NCBI RefSeq assembly: GCF_051020985.1 | Contig: NW_027475133.1 | Span: 6,448,001 to 6,512,000 of the forward strand | DNA: 64,000 bases | Source: Nomia melanderi | Lineage: Eukaryota; Arthropoda; Insecta; Hymenoptera; Halictidae | Direction: 5' to 3' | Part shown: piece after piece, positions 22,045 to 34,790 of the stretch | How the letters are laid out: each line of letters starts with the position of its first letter | Numbering within the stretch: the first letter of the stretch is position 1 | The notes under the pieces: generated by a model | The model's input: only the letters and a program-made list of their open reading frames with translations | Told to the model about the DNA's origin: nothing | The model's database searches: none | Position numbers and translations under genes: made by a program

Positions 22045-25000
22045 CTCAGGGTCAGGGGAAAATCCAGTATATATCTGGTGATATCTCGGGTGCTATTAGA
22101 GATAGCGCAATAAACCAAAGTGAATTATCTGCAGGATGCCCTGGCGCATGAATCTGTGCAAGCGGGAACGTCCTGGGACCTCCAGGGGCCGAAACAACCA
22201 CCGTCTCATGGGGCCGGACACTCAGGGTCAGGGTAAAATCCAATATATATCTGGTGATATCTCGTATGCTATTACAGATAGCGCAATAAATCAAAGTGCA
22301 TTGTCTGTAGGAGGCCCTGGCGCATGAATCTGTGCAGCGGGAACGACCTCGGACCACCAGGGGCCGAGAAAACCGCAGTCTCATGGGGCCGGACACTCAG
22401 GGTCAGGGGAAAATCCAATATATATCTGGTGATATCTCGGGTGCTATTAGAGATAGCGCAATAAACCAAAGTGAATTATCTGCAGGAGGCCCTGGCGCAT
22501 GAATCTGTGCAGCGGGAACGACCTCGGACCACCAGGGGCCGAAAAAACCACAGTCTCATGGGGCCGGATACTCAGGGTCAGGGGAAAATCCAATATAGAT
22601 CTGGTGATATCTCGGGTGCTATTACAGATAGCGCAATAAATCAATGTGCATTGTCTGTAGGAGGCCCTGGCGCATGAATCTGTGCAGCGGGAACGACCTA
22701 GGAGCACCAGGGGCCGAGACAACCACCGTCTCATGGGGCCGGAAACTCAGGGTCAGGGGAAAATCCAATATATATCTGGTGATATCTCGGGTGCTATTAC
22801 AGATAGCGCAATAAATCAAAGTGCATTGTCTGTAAGAGGCCCTGGCGCATGAATCTGTGAAGCGGCAACGACCTCGGAACACCAGGGGCCGAGAAAACCA
22901 CCGTCTCATGGGGCCGGGCACTCAGGGTCTGGGGAAAATCCAGTATATACCTGGTGATATCTCGGGTGCTGTTACAGATAGCGCAATAAATCAAAGTGCA
23001 TTGTCTGTAGGAGGCCCTGGCGCATGAACCTGTAAAGCGGGAACGACCTCGGACCACCAGGGGCCGAGAAAACCACAGTCTCATGGGGCCGGACTCTCAG
23101 GGTCAAGGGAAAATCCAATATATATCTGGTGATATCTCGGGTGCTAATAGAGATAGCGCAATAAATCAAAGTGCATTGTCTGTAGGAGGCCCTGGCGCAT
23201 GAACCTGTGCAGCGGGAACGACCTCGGACCACCAGGGGCCGAGAAAACGACCGTCTCATGGGGCCGGACGCTCAGGGTCAGTGAAAAATCCAATATATAT
23301 CTGGTGATATCTCGGGTGCTATTACAGATAGCGCAATAAATCAAAGTGCATTGTCTGTAGGAGGCCCTGGCGGATGAATCTGTGCAGCGGGAACGACCTC
23401 GGACCACCAGGGGCCGAGAAAACCACAGTCTCATGGGGCCGGACACTCAGGGTCAGGGGAAAATCCAGTATATATCTGGTGATATCTCGGGTGCTATTAG
23501 AGATAGCGCAATAAAACAAAGTGAATTATCTGCAGGATGCCCTGGCGCATGAATCTGTGCAGCGGGAACGACCTCGGACCCCCAGGGGCCGAGACAACCA
23601 CCGTCTCATGGGGCCGGACACTCAGGGTCTGGGAAAAATCCAATATATATCCGGTGATATCTCGGGTGCTATTACAGATAGCGCAATAAATCAAAGTGCA
23701 TTGTCTGTAGGAGGCCCTGGCGCATGAACCTGAGCAGCGGGAACGACCTCGGACCACCATGGACCGAGAAAACCACAGTCTCATGGGGCCGGACTCTCAG
23801 GGTCAGGGGAAAATCCAATATATATCTGGTGATATCTCGGGTGCTAATAGAGATAGCGCAATAAACCAAAGTGAATTATCTGCAGGAGGCCCTGGCGCAT
23901 GAATCTGTGCAGCGGGAACGACCTCGGACCACCAGGGGCCGAAAAAACCACAGTCTCATGGGGCCGGACACTCAGGGTCAGTGAAAAATCCAATATATAT
24001 CTAGTGATATCTCGGGTGCTATTACAGATAGCGCAATAAATCAAAGTGCATTGTCTGTAGCAGGCCCTGGCGCATGTATCTGTGCAGCGGGAACTACCTC
24101 GGACAACCAGGGACCGAGAAAACCACAGTCTCATGGGGCCGGACACTCAGGGTCAGGGCAAAACCCAATATATATCTGGTGATATCTCGGGTGCTATTAG
24201 AGATAGCGCAATAAACCAAAGTGAATTATCTGCAAGAGGCCCTGGCGCATGCATCTGTGCAGCGGGAACGACCTAGGACCACCAGGGGCCGAGAAAACCA
24301 CCGTCTCATGGGGCTGGACACTCAGGGTGAGGGAAATATCCAATATATATCTGGTGATATCTCGGGTGCTATTACAGATAGCGCAATAAATCAAAGGGCA
24401 TTGTCTGTAGGAGGCCCTGGCGCATGAACCTGTGCAGCGGCAACGACCTCGGACCACCAGGGGCCGAGAAAAGCACAGTCTCATGGGGCCGGACACTCAG
24501 GGTCAGGGTAAAATCCAATATATATCTGGTGATATCTCGGGTGCTATTACAGATAGCGCAATAAATCAAAGTGCATTACCTGTAGGAGGCCCTGGCGCAT
24601 GAATCTGTGCAGCGGGAACGTCCTCGGACCTCCAGGGGCCGAGACAACGACCGTCTCATGGGGCCGGACACTCAGGGTCAGGGTAAAATCCAATATATAT
24701 CTGGTGATATCTCGGGTGCTATTAGAGATAGCGCAATAAATCAAAGTGCATTGTCTGTAGGAGGCCCTGGCGCATGAATCTGTGCAGCGGGAACGACCTC
24801 GGACCACCAGGGGCCGAGAAAACCACAGTCTCATGGGGCCGGACACTCAGGGTCAGGGGAAAATCCAATATATATCTGGTGATATCTCGGGTGCTATTAC
24901 AGATAGCGCAATAAATCAAAGTGTATTATCTGCAGGAGGCCCTGGCGCATGAATCTGTGCAGCGGGAACGACCTCGGACCACCAGGGTCCGAGAAAAACA

Positions 25001-25380
25001 CCGTGTCATGGGGCCGCACACTCAGGGTCAGTGAAAAATCCAATATATATCTGGTGATATCTCGGGTGCTACTACAGATAGCGCCATAAATCAAACTGCA
25101 TTGTCTGTAGGAGGCCCTGGAGCATGAATCTGTGCAGCGGGAACGACCTCGGACCACCAGGGGCCGAGACAACCACCGTCTCATGGGGCCGGACACTCAG
25201 GGTCAGGGGAATATCCAATATATATCTGGTGATATCTCGGGTGCTATTACAGATAGCGCAATAAATCAAAGTGCATTGTCTGTAGGAGGCCCTGGCGCAT
25301 GAATCTGTGCAGCGGGAACGACCTCGGACCACCAGGGGCCGAGAAAACCACAGTCTCATGGGGCCGGACACTCAGTGTCA
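22045..25380. repeat. Right end of domain 1
   Basis: Begins with the last marker monomer. About 23.3-24.45 kb follows the same monomer order as 6.17-7.29 and 9.32-10.44 kb (CCCCCAGGGG, CCGGTGATATC, CTAATAGAG, GCATGTATC, GCATGCATC with CCTAGG). Towards the right edge, monomers carry more private changes, such as AAACACCGTGTC (24995-25006), GCTACTACAG (25068) and GCGCCATAAATC (25081). Confidence 0.7.
22080..22255 (+). repeat. 176-bp marker monomer, copy 7 (last)
   Basis: Same inserted A, 3851 bp (22 monomers + 1) after copy 6. I see no further copy in the remaining 42 kb. Confidence 0.88.
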
Positions 25381-26452
25381 GGGAAAAATCCATTATATAT
25401 CTAGCGATATATCGGGTGCCATTAGAGATAGCTCGATAAATCAAAGTGCATTGTCTGCAGGAGGCCCTGACGCATGAATCTGTGCAGCGGGAACGACCTC
25501 GGACCACCAGGGGCCGAGAAAACAACAGTCTCATGGGGCCGAGAACTCAGGGTCAGGCAAAAATCCAATATATATCTGGTGATATCTCGGGTGCTATACA
25601 CATAGCGCATTAAACCAACGCGCATTGTCTGTAGGAGGCCATGGCGCATGAATCTGTGCAGCGGGAACGACCTCGGACCACCAGGGGCCGATAAAACCAC
25701 CGTCTCATGGGGCCGGACACTCAGGGTCAGGGGAAAATCCAATATATATCTGGTGATATCTCGGGTGCTATTACAGATAGCGCAATAAATCAAAGTGCAT
25801 TGTCTGTAGGAGGCCCTGGCGCATGAATCTGTGCAGCGGGAACGACCTCGGACCACCAGGGGCCGAGAAAACCACAGTCTCATGGGGCCGGACACTCAGG
25901 GTCAGGGGAAAATCCAATATATATCTGGTGATATCTCGGGTGCTATTAGAGATAGCGCAATAAATCAAAGTGCATTGTCTGTAGGAGGCCCTGGCGCATG
26001 AATCTGTGCAGCGGGAACGACCTCGGAACACCAGGGACCGAGAAAACCACCGTCTCATGGGGCCGGACACTCAGGGTCAGTGAAAAATCCAATATATATG
26101 TGGTGATATCTCGGGTGCTATTACAGATAGCGCAATAAATCAAAGTGCATTGTCTGTAGGAGACCCTGGCGCATGAACCTGTGCAGCGGGAACGACCTCG
26201 GACCACCAGGGGCCGAGAAAACGACCGTCTCATGGGGCCGGACGCTCAGGGTCAGGAAAAATCCAATATATATCTGGTGATATCTCGGGTGCTATTAGAG
26301 ATAGCGCAATTACCCAAAGTGAATTATCTGCAGGAGGCCCTGGCGCATGAATCTGTGCAACGGGAACGACCCCGGACCACCAGGGGCCGAGAAAACCGCA
26401 GTCTCATGGGGCCGGACACTCAGGGTCAGGGGAAATCCAATATAGATCTGGT
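25381..26452. repeat. Transition zone with decayed and shortened monomers
   Basis: The monomer near 25400 has lost its EcoRV site (GATATATC) and reads GTGCCATTAGAG and GCTCGATAAATC. The monomer 25581-25754 is 174 bp, reading GCTATACACATAG. Two consecutive 174-bp monomers follow (26105-26278 and 26279-26452), each lacking one base of the A-tract region. Outside this zone I found no 174-bp monomer in the first 44 kb. It separates domain 1 from domain 2. Confidence 0.75.
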
Positions 26453-27779
26453 GATATCTCGGGTGCTATTACAGATAGCGCAATAAACCAAAGTGAATTA
26501 TCTGCAGGAGGCCCTTGCGCATGAATCTGTGCAACGGGAACGTCCTCGGACCACCAGGGGCCGAGAAAACCACAGTCTCATGGGGCCGGACACTCAGGGT
26601 CAGGGGAAAATCCAATATAGATCTGGTGATATCTCGGGTGCTATTACAGATAGCGCAATAAATCAAAGTGCATTACCTGTAGGAGGCCCTGGCACATGAA
26701 TCTGTGCAGCGGGAACGTCCTCGGACCTCCAGGGGCCGAGACAACGACCGTCTCATGGGGCCGGACACTCAGGGTCAGGGTAAAATCCAATATATATCTG
26801 GTGATATCTCGGGTGCTATAACAGATAGCGCAATAAATCAAAGTGCATTGTCTGTAGGAGGCCCTGGCGCATGAATCTGTGCAGCGGGAACGACCTCGGA
26901 CCACCAGGGGCCGAGAAAAGCACAGTCTCATGGGGCCGGACACTCAGGGTCAGGGTAAAATCCAATATATATCTGGTGATATCTCGGGTGCTATTACAGA
27001 TAGCGCAATAAAGCAAAGTGCATTACCTGTAGGAGGCCCTGGCGCATGAATCTGTGCAGCGGGAACGTCCTCGGACCTCCAGGGGCCGAGACAACGACCG
27101 TCTCATGGGGCCGGACACTCAGGGTCAGGGTAAAATCCAATATATATCTGGTGATATCTCGGGTGCTATTAGAGATAGCGCAATAAATCAAAGTGCATTG
27201 TCTGTAGGAGGCCCTGGCGCATGAATCTGTGCAGCGGGAACGACCTCGGAACACCAGGGACCGAGAAAACCACCGTCTCATGGGGCCGGACACTCAGGGT
27301 CAGTGAAAAATCCAATATATATGTGGTGATATCTCGGGTGCTATTACAGATAGCGCAATAAATCAAAGTGCATTGTCTGTAGGAGACCCTGGCGCATGAA
27401 CCTGTGCAGCGGGAACGACCTCGGACCACCAGGGGCCGAGAAAACGACCGTCTCATGTGGCCGGACGCTCAGGGTCAGTGAAAAATCCAATATATATCTG
27501 GTGATATCTAGGGTGCTATTAGAGATAGCGCAATAACCCAAAGTGAATTATCTGCAGGAGGCCCTGGCGCATGAATCTGTGCAACGGGAACGACCCCGGA
27601 CCACCAGGGGCCGAGAAAACCGCAGTCTCATGGGGCCGGACACTCAGGGTCAGGGGAAAATCCAATATAGATCTGGTGATATCTCGGGTGCTATTACAGA
27701 TAGAGCAATAAATCAAAGTGCATTGTCTGTAGGAGGCCCTGGCGCATGAATGTGTGCAGCGGGAACGACCTCGGACCAC

Positions 27780-28270
27780 CGGGGGCCGAGAAAACCACAG
27801 TCTCATGGGGCCGGACACTCAGGGTCAGGGTAAAATCCAATATATATCTGGTGATATCTCGGGTGCTATAACAGATAGCGCAATAAATCAAAGTGCATTG
27901 TCTGTAGGAGGCCCTGGCGCATGAATCTGTGCAGCGGGAACGACCTCGGACCACCAGGGGCCGAGAAAACCACAGTCTCATGGGGCCGGACACTCAGGGT
28001 CAGGGGAAAATCCAATATATATCTGGTGATATCTCGGGTGCTATTACAGATACAGCAATAAATCAAAGTGCATTGTCTGTAGGAGGCCCTGGCGCATGAA
28101 TGTGTGCAGCGGGAACGACCTCGGACCACCAGGGGCCGAGAAAACCGCAGTCTCATGGGGCCGGACACTCAGGGTCAGGGAAAAATCCAATATATATCTG
28201 GTGATATCTCGGGCGCTATTAGAGATAGCGCAATAAGCCAAAGGGAATTATCTGCAGGAGGCCCTGGCGC
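27780..28270. repeat. 5-monomer period pair, left
   Basis: Matches 28655-29145 at offset 875 bp. Shared variants are GCTATAACAG, ATAGAGCAATAAATC or ATACAGCAATAAATC, GCATGAATGTGTG, and CGGGCGCTATTAGAG with AATAAGCC. A few substitutions separate the copies. Confidence 0.65.
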
Positions 28271-28654
28271 ATGCATCTGTGCAGCGAGAACGACCTAGGA
28301 CCACCAGGGGCCGAGAAAACCACCGTCTCATGGGGCCGGACACTCAGGGTCAGGGAAAAATCCAATATATATCTGGTGATATCTCGGGTGCTATTAGAGA
28401 TAGCGCAATAAACCAAAGTGAGTTATCTGCAGGAGGCCCTGGCGCATGAATCTGTACAACGGGAACGACCTCGGACCACCAGGGGCCGAGAAAACCACAG
28501 TCTCATGGTGTCGGACACTCAGGGTCAGGGGAAAATCCAATATAGATCTGGTGATATCTCGGGTGCTATTACAGATAGCGCAATAAACCAAAGTGAATTA
28601 TCTGCAGGAGGCCCTGGCGCATGAATCTGTGCAACGGGAACGACCTCGGACCAC

Positions 28655-29145
28655 CAGGGGCCGAGAAAACCACAGTCTCATGGGGCCGGACACTCAGGGT
28701 CAGGGTAAAATCCAATATATATCTGTTGATATCTCGGGTGCTATAACAGATAGCGCAATAAATCAAAGTGCATTGTCTGTAGGAGGCCCTGGCGCATGAA
28801 TCTGTGCAGCGGGAACGACCTCGGACCACCAGGGGCCGAGAAAACCACAGTCTCATGGGGCCGGACACTCAGGGTCAGGGGAAAATCCAATATATATCTG
28901 GTGATATCTCGGGTGCTATTACAGATAGAGCAATAAATCAAAGTGCATTGTCTGTAGGAGGCCCTGGCGCATGAATGTGTGCAGCAGGAACGACCTCGGA
29001 CCACCAGGGGCCGAGAAAACCGCAGTCTCATGGGGCCGGACTCTCAGGGTCAGGGAAAAATCCAATATATATCTGGTGATATCTCGGGCGCTATTAGAGA
29101 TAGCGCAATAAGCCAAAGGGAATTATCTGCAGGAGGCCCTGGCGC
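28655..29145. repeat. 5-monomer period pair, right
   Basis: Right member of the 875-bp pair, with private changes such as CTGTTGATATC (28724-28734) and GCAGCAGGAACG. Confidence 0.65.
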
Positions 29146-30119
29146 ATGAATCTGTGCAGCGGGAACGATCTCGGACCATCAGGGGCCGAGACATCCACCG
29201 TCTCATGGGGCCGGACACTCAGGGTCAGGGAAAAATCCAATATATATCTGGTGATATCTCGGGTGCTATTACAGATAGCGCAATAAATCAAACTGCATTG
29301 TCTCTAGGAGGCCCTGGCGCATGAATCTGTGCAGCGGGAACGACCTCGGACCACCAGGGGCCGAGAAAACCACAGTCTCATGGGGCCGGACACTCAGGGT
29401 CAGGGGAAAATCCAATATATATCTGGTGATATCTCGGGTGCTATTACAGATAGAGCAATAAATCAAAGTGCATTGTCTGTAGGAGGCCCTGGCGCATGAA
29501 TGTGTGCAGCGGGAACGACCTCGGACCACCAGGGGCCGAGAAAACCGCAGTCTCATGGGGCCGGACACTCAGGGTCAGGGAAAAATCCAATATATATCTG
29601 GTGATATCTCGGGTGCTATTAGAGATAGCGCAATAAACAAAAGTGAATTATCTGCAGGAGGCCCTGGCGCATGAATCTGTGCAGCGGGAACGACCGCGGA
29701 CCACCAGGGGCCGAGAAAACCACCGTCTCATGGGGCCGGACACTCAGGGTCAGGGAAAAATCCAATATATATCTGGTGATATCTCGGGTGCTATTAGAGA
29801 TAGCGCAATAAACCAAAGTGAGTTATCTGCAGGAGGCCCTGGCGCATGAATCTGTGCAACGGGAACGACCTCGGACCACCAGGGGCCGAGAAAACCACAG
29901 TCTCATGGGGCCGGACACTCAGGGTCAGGGGAAAATCCAATATATATCTGGTGATATCTCGGGTGCTATTAGAGATAGCGCAATAAATCAAAGTGCATTG
30001 TCTGTAGGAGGCCCTGGCGCATGAATCTGTGCAGCGGGAACGACCTCGGAACACCAGGGACCGAGAAAACCACCGTCTCATGGGGCCGGACACTCAGGGT
30101 CAGTGAAAAATCCAATATA

Positions 30120-30644
30120 TATGTGGTGATATCTCGGGTGCTATTAGAGATAGCGCAATAAACCAAAGTGAATTATCTGCAGGAGGCCCTGGCGCATGAA
30201 TCTGTGCAACGGGAACGACCCCGGACCACCAGGGGCCGAGAAAACCACAGTCTCATGGGGCCGGACACTCAGGGTCAGGGGAAAATCCAATATAGATCTG
30301 GTGATATCTCGGGTGCTATTACAGATAGCGCAATAAACCAAAGTGAATTATCTGCAGGAGTCCCTTGCGCATGAATCTGTGCAACGGGAACGTCCTCGGA
30401 CCACCAGGGGCCGAGAAAACCACAGTCTCATGGGGCCGGACACTCAGGGTCAGGGGAAAATCCAATATAGATCTGGTGATATCTCGGGTGCTATTACAGA
30501 TAGCGCAATAAATCAAAGTGCATTACCTGTAGGAGGCCCTGGCGCATGAATCTGTGCAGCGGGAACGTTCTCGGACCTCCAGGGGCCGAGACAACGACCG
30601 TCTCATGGGGCCGGACACTCAGGGTCAGGGTAAAATCCAATATA
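30120..30644. repeat. 3-monomer tandem duplication, left
   Basis: 525 bp repeated at 30645-31168. Shared order: a GTGGTGATATC start, a B monomer with CGACCCCGG, an AGATCT monomer with CCCTTGCGC, then an AGATCT monomer with TGCATTACCTG. The left copy has GGAGTCCCTTGCG where the right has GGAGGCCCTTGCG. Confidence 0.75.
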
Positions 30645-31168
30645 TATGTGGTGATATCTCGGGTGCTATTAGAGATAGCGCAATAAACCAAAGTGAATTA
30701 TCTGCAGGAGGCCCTGGCGCATGAATCTGTGCAACGGGAACGACCCCGGACCACCAGGGGCCGAGAAAACCACAGTCTCATGGGGCCGGACACTCAGGGT
30801 CAGGGGAAAATCCAATATAGATCTGGTGATATCTCGGGTGCTATTACAGATAGCGCAATAAACCAAAGTGAATTATCTGCAGGAGGCCCTTGCGCATGAA
30901 TCTGTGCAACGGGAACGTCCTCGGACCACCAGGGGCCGAGAAAACCACAGTCTCATGGGGCCGGACACTCAGGGTCAGGGGAAAATCCAATATAGATCTG
31001 GTGATATCTCGGGTGCTATTACAGATAGCGCAATAAATCAAAGTGCATTACCTGTAGGAGGCCCTGGCGCATGAATCTGTGCAGCGGGAACGTCCTCGGA
31101 CCTCCAGGGGCCGAGACAACGACCGTCTCATGGGGCCGGACACTCAGGGTCAGGGTAAAATCCAATAT
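30645..31168. repeat. 3-monomer tandem duplication, right
   Basis: Right copy of the 525-bp unit. Identity ends where this copy reads TATAACTGG instead of TATATGTGG. Confidence 0.75.
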
Positions 31169-33316
31169 ATAACTGGTGATATCTCGGGTGCTATAACAGA
31201 TAGCGCAATAAATCAAAGTGCATTGTCTGTAGGAGGCCCTGGCGCATGAATCTGTGCAGCGGGAACGACCTCGGACCACCAGGGGCCGAGAAAACCACAG
31301 TCTCATGGGGCCGGACACTCAGGGTCAGGGGAAAATCCAATATATATCTGGTGATATCTCGGGTGCTATTAGAGATAGCGCAATAAACCAAAGTGAATTA
31401 TCTGCAGGAGGCCCTGGCGCATGAATCTGTGCAGCGGGAACGACCTCGGATCACCAGGGGCCGAGAAAACTACCGTCTCATGGGGCCGGATACTCAGGGT
31501 CAGGGGAAAATCCAATATAGATCTGGTGATATCTCGGGTGCTATTACAGATAGCGCAATAAATCAAAGTGCATTGTCTGTAGGAGACCCTGGCGCATGAA
31601 CCTGTGCAGCGGGAACGACCTCGGACCACCAGGGGCCGAGAAAACGACCGTCACATGGGGCCGGACGCTCAGGGTCAGTGAAAAATCCAATATATATCTG
31701 GTGATATCTCGGGTGCTATTACAGATAGCGCAATAAACCAAAGTGAATTATCTGCAGGAGTCCCTGGCGCATGAATCTGTGCAACGGGAACGACCTCGGA
31801 CCACCAGGGGCCGAGAAAACCACAGTCTCATGGGGTCGGACACTCAGGGTCAGGGGAAAATCCAATATAGATCTGGTGATATCTCGGGTGCTATTACAGA
31901 TAGCGCAATAAATCAAAGTGCATTGTCTGTAGGAGGCCCTGGCGCATGAATCTGTGCAGCGGGAACGACCTCGGACCACCAGGGGCCGAAAAAACCACAG
32001 TCTCATGGGGCCGGACACTCAGGGTCAGGGTAAAATCCAATATATATCTGGTGATATCTCGGGTGCTATTACAGATAGCGCAATAAATCAAAGTGCATTG
32101 TCTGTAGGAGGCCCTGGCGCATGAATCTGTGCAGCGGGTACGACCTCGGACCACCAGGGGCCGAGAAAACGACCGCCTCATGGGGCCGGACCCTCAGGGT
32201 CAGTGAAAAATCCAATATATATCTGGTGATATCTCGGGTGCTATTAGAGACAGCGCAATAAACCAAAGTGAATTATCTGCAGGGGGCCCTGGCGCATGAA
32301 TCTGTGCAACGGGAACGACCTCGGACCACCAGGGGCCGAGAAAACCACAGTCTCATGGGGCCGGACACTCAGGGTCAGGGGAAAATCCAATATATATCTG
32401 GTGATATCTCGGGTGCTATTAGAGATAGCGCAATAAGCCAAAGGGAATTATCTGCAGGAGGCCCTGGCGCATGCATCTGTGCAGCGGGAACGACCTAGGA
32501 CCACCAGGGGCCGAGAAAACCACCGTCTCATGGGGCCGGACACTCAGGGTCAGGGAAAAATCCAATATATATCTGGTGATATCTCGGGTGCTATTAGAGA
32601 TAGCGCAATAAACCAAAGTGAATTATCTGCAGGAGGCCCTGGCGCATGAATCTGTGCAGCGGGAACGACCTCGGACCACCAGGGGCCGAGAAAACGACCG
32701 TCTCATGGGGCCGGACACTCAGGGTCAGTGAAAAATCCAATATATATCTGGTGATATCTCGGGTGCTATTACAGATAGCGCAATACATCAAAGTGCATTG
32801 TCTGTAGGAGGCCCTGGCGCATGAATCTGGCCAGCGGGAACGACCTCGGACCACCAGCGGCCGAGAGAACCACCGTCTCATGGGGCCGGACACTCAGGGT
32901 CGGGGAAAAATCCAATATATATCTGGTGATATCTCGGGTGCTATTAGAGATAGCGCAATAAACCAAAGTGAATTGTCTGCAGGAGGCCCTGGCGCATGAA
33001 TCTGTGCAGCGGGAACGATCTCGGACCATCAGGGGCTGAGAAAACCACAGTCTCATGGGGCCGGACACTCAGGGTCAGGGGAAAATCCAATATATATCTG
33101 GTGATATCTCGGGTGCTATTACAGATAGAGCAATAAATCAAAGTGCCTTGTCTGTAGGAGGCCCTGGCGCATGAATGTGTGCAGCGCGAACGACCTCGGA
33201 CCACCAGGGGCCGAGAAAACCGCAGTCTCATGGGGCCGGACACTCAGCGTCAGGGAAAAATCCAATATATATCTGGTGATATCTCGGGCGCTATTAGAGA
33301 TAGCGCAATAAGCCAA

Positions 33317-34016
33317 AGTGCATTGTCTGTAGGAGGCCCTGGCGCATGAATCTGTGCAGCGGGAACGACCTCGGACCACCAGGGGCCGAAAAAACCACAG
33401 TCTCATGGGGCCGGACACTCAGGGTCAGGGTAAAATCCAATATATATCTGGTGACATCTCGGGTGCTATTACAGATAGCGCAATAAATCAAAGTGCATTG
33501 TCTGTAGGAGGCCCTGGCGCATGAATCTGTGCAGCGGGAACGACCTCGGACCACCAGGGGCCGAGAAAACGACCGCCTCATGGGGCCGGACCCTCAGGGT
33601 CAGTGGAAAATCCAATATATATCTGGTGATATCTCGGGTGCTATTAGAGACAGCGCAATAAACCAAAGTGAATTATCTGCAGGGGGCCCTGGCGCATGAA
33701 TCTGTGCAACGGGAACGACCTCGGACCACCAGGGGCCGAGAAAACCACAGTCTCATGGGGCCGGACACTCAGGGTCAGGGGAAAATCCAATATATATCTG
33801 GTGATATCTCGGGTGCTATTAGAGATAGCGCAATAAATCAATGTGCATTGTCCGTAGGAGGCCCTGGCGCATGAATCTGTGCAGCGGGAACGACCTCGGA
33901 ACACCAGGGACCGAGAAAACCACCGTCTCATGGGGCCGGACACTCAGGGTCAGTGAAAAATCCAATATATATGTGGTGATATCTCGGGTGCTATTACAGA
34001 TAGCGCAATAAATCAA
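33317..34016. repeat. 4-monomer tandem duplication, left
   Basis: 700 bp repeated at 34017-34705. Shared private variants are GAGACAGCGC, AGGGGGCCCTGG (ApaI site), AATCAATGTGC and GTCCGTAGG. Parts also match 32069-32420 at offset 1400, so the unit was sampled at least three times. Confidence 0.75.
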
Positions 34017-34705
34017 AGTGCATTGTCTGTAGGAGGCCCTGGCGCATGAATCTGTGCAGCGGGAACGACCTCGGACCACCAGGGGCCGAAAAAACCACAG
34101 TCTCATGGGGCCGGACACTCAGGGTCAGGGTAAAATCCAATATATATCTGGTGATATCTCGGGTGCTATTACAGATAGCGCAATAAATCAAAGTGCATTG
34201 TCTGTAGGAGGCCCTGGCGCATGAATCTGTGCAGCGGGAACGACCTCGGACCACCAGGGGCCGAGAAAACCACAGTCTCATGGGGCCGGACCCTCAGGGT
34301 CAGTGAAAAATCCAATATATATCTGGTGATATCTCGGGTGCTATTAGAGACAGCGCAATAAACCAAAGTGAATTATCTGCAGGGGGCCCTGGCGCATGAA
34401 TCTGTGCAACGGGAACGACCTCGGACCACCAGGGGCCGAGAAAACCACAGTCTCATGGGGCCGGACACTCAGGGTCAGGGGAAAATCCAATATATATCTG
34501 GTGATATCTCGGGTGCTATTAGAGATAGCGCAATAAATCAATGTGCATTGTCCGTAGGAGGCCCTGGCGCATGAATCTGTGCAGCGGGAACGACCTCGGA
34601 ACACCAGGGACCGAGAAAACCACCGTCTCATGGGGCCGGACACTCAGGGTCAGTGAAAAATCCAATATATATGTGGTGATATCTCGGGTGCTATTACAGA
34701 TAGCG
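34017..34705. repeat. 4-monomer tandem duplication, right
   Basis: Right copy. It differs for example in AAAACCACAGTCTC for AAAACGACCGCCTC near 34267. Confidence 0.75.
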
Positions 34706-34790
34706 CAATGAATCAAAGTGCATTGTCTGTAGGAGACCCTGGCGCATGAACCTGTGCAGCGGGAACGACCTCGGACCACCAGGGGCCGAG

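Larger units (their letters stand above)
26453..34790. repeat. Domain 2, mosaic of short nested duplications
   Basis: This stretch of about 48 monomers has no single long period. It contains three short tandem duplications (listed separately) and many AGATCT (BglII) monomers and GCAACGGG type-B monomers. GGAACACCAGGGACC and GTGGTGATATC monomers recur as a pair. Some blocks have distant relatives: 29619-30140 matches 40120-40641 at offset 10501, and 32594-33068 matches 38894-39368 at 6300. Confidence 0.7.

Noticed and set aside
25381..26452. Insertion of foreign sequence at the domain 1/2 boundary
   Set aside because: Every monomer aligns end to end with the consensus. Only substitutions and one-base losses are present.
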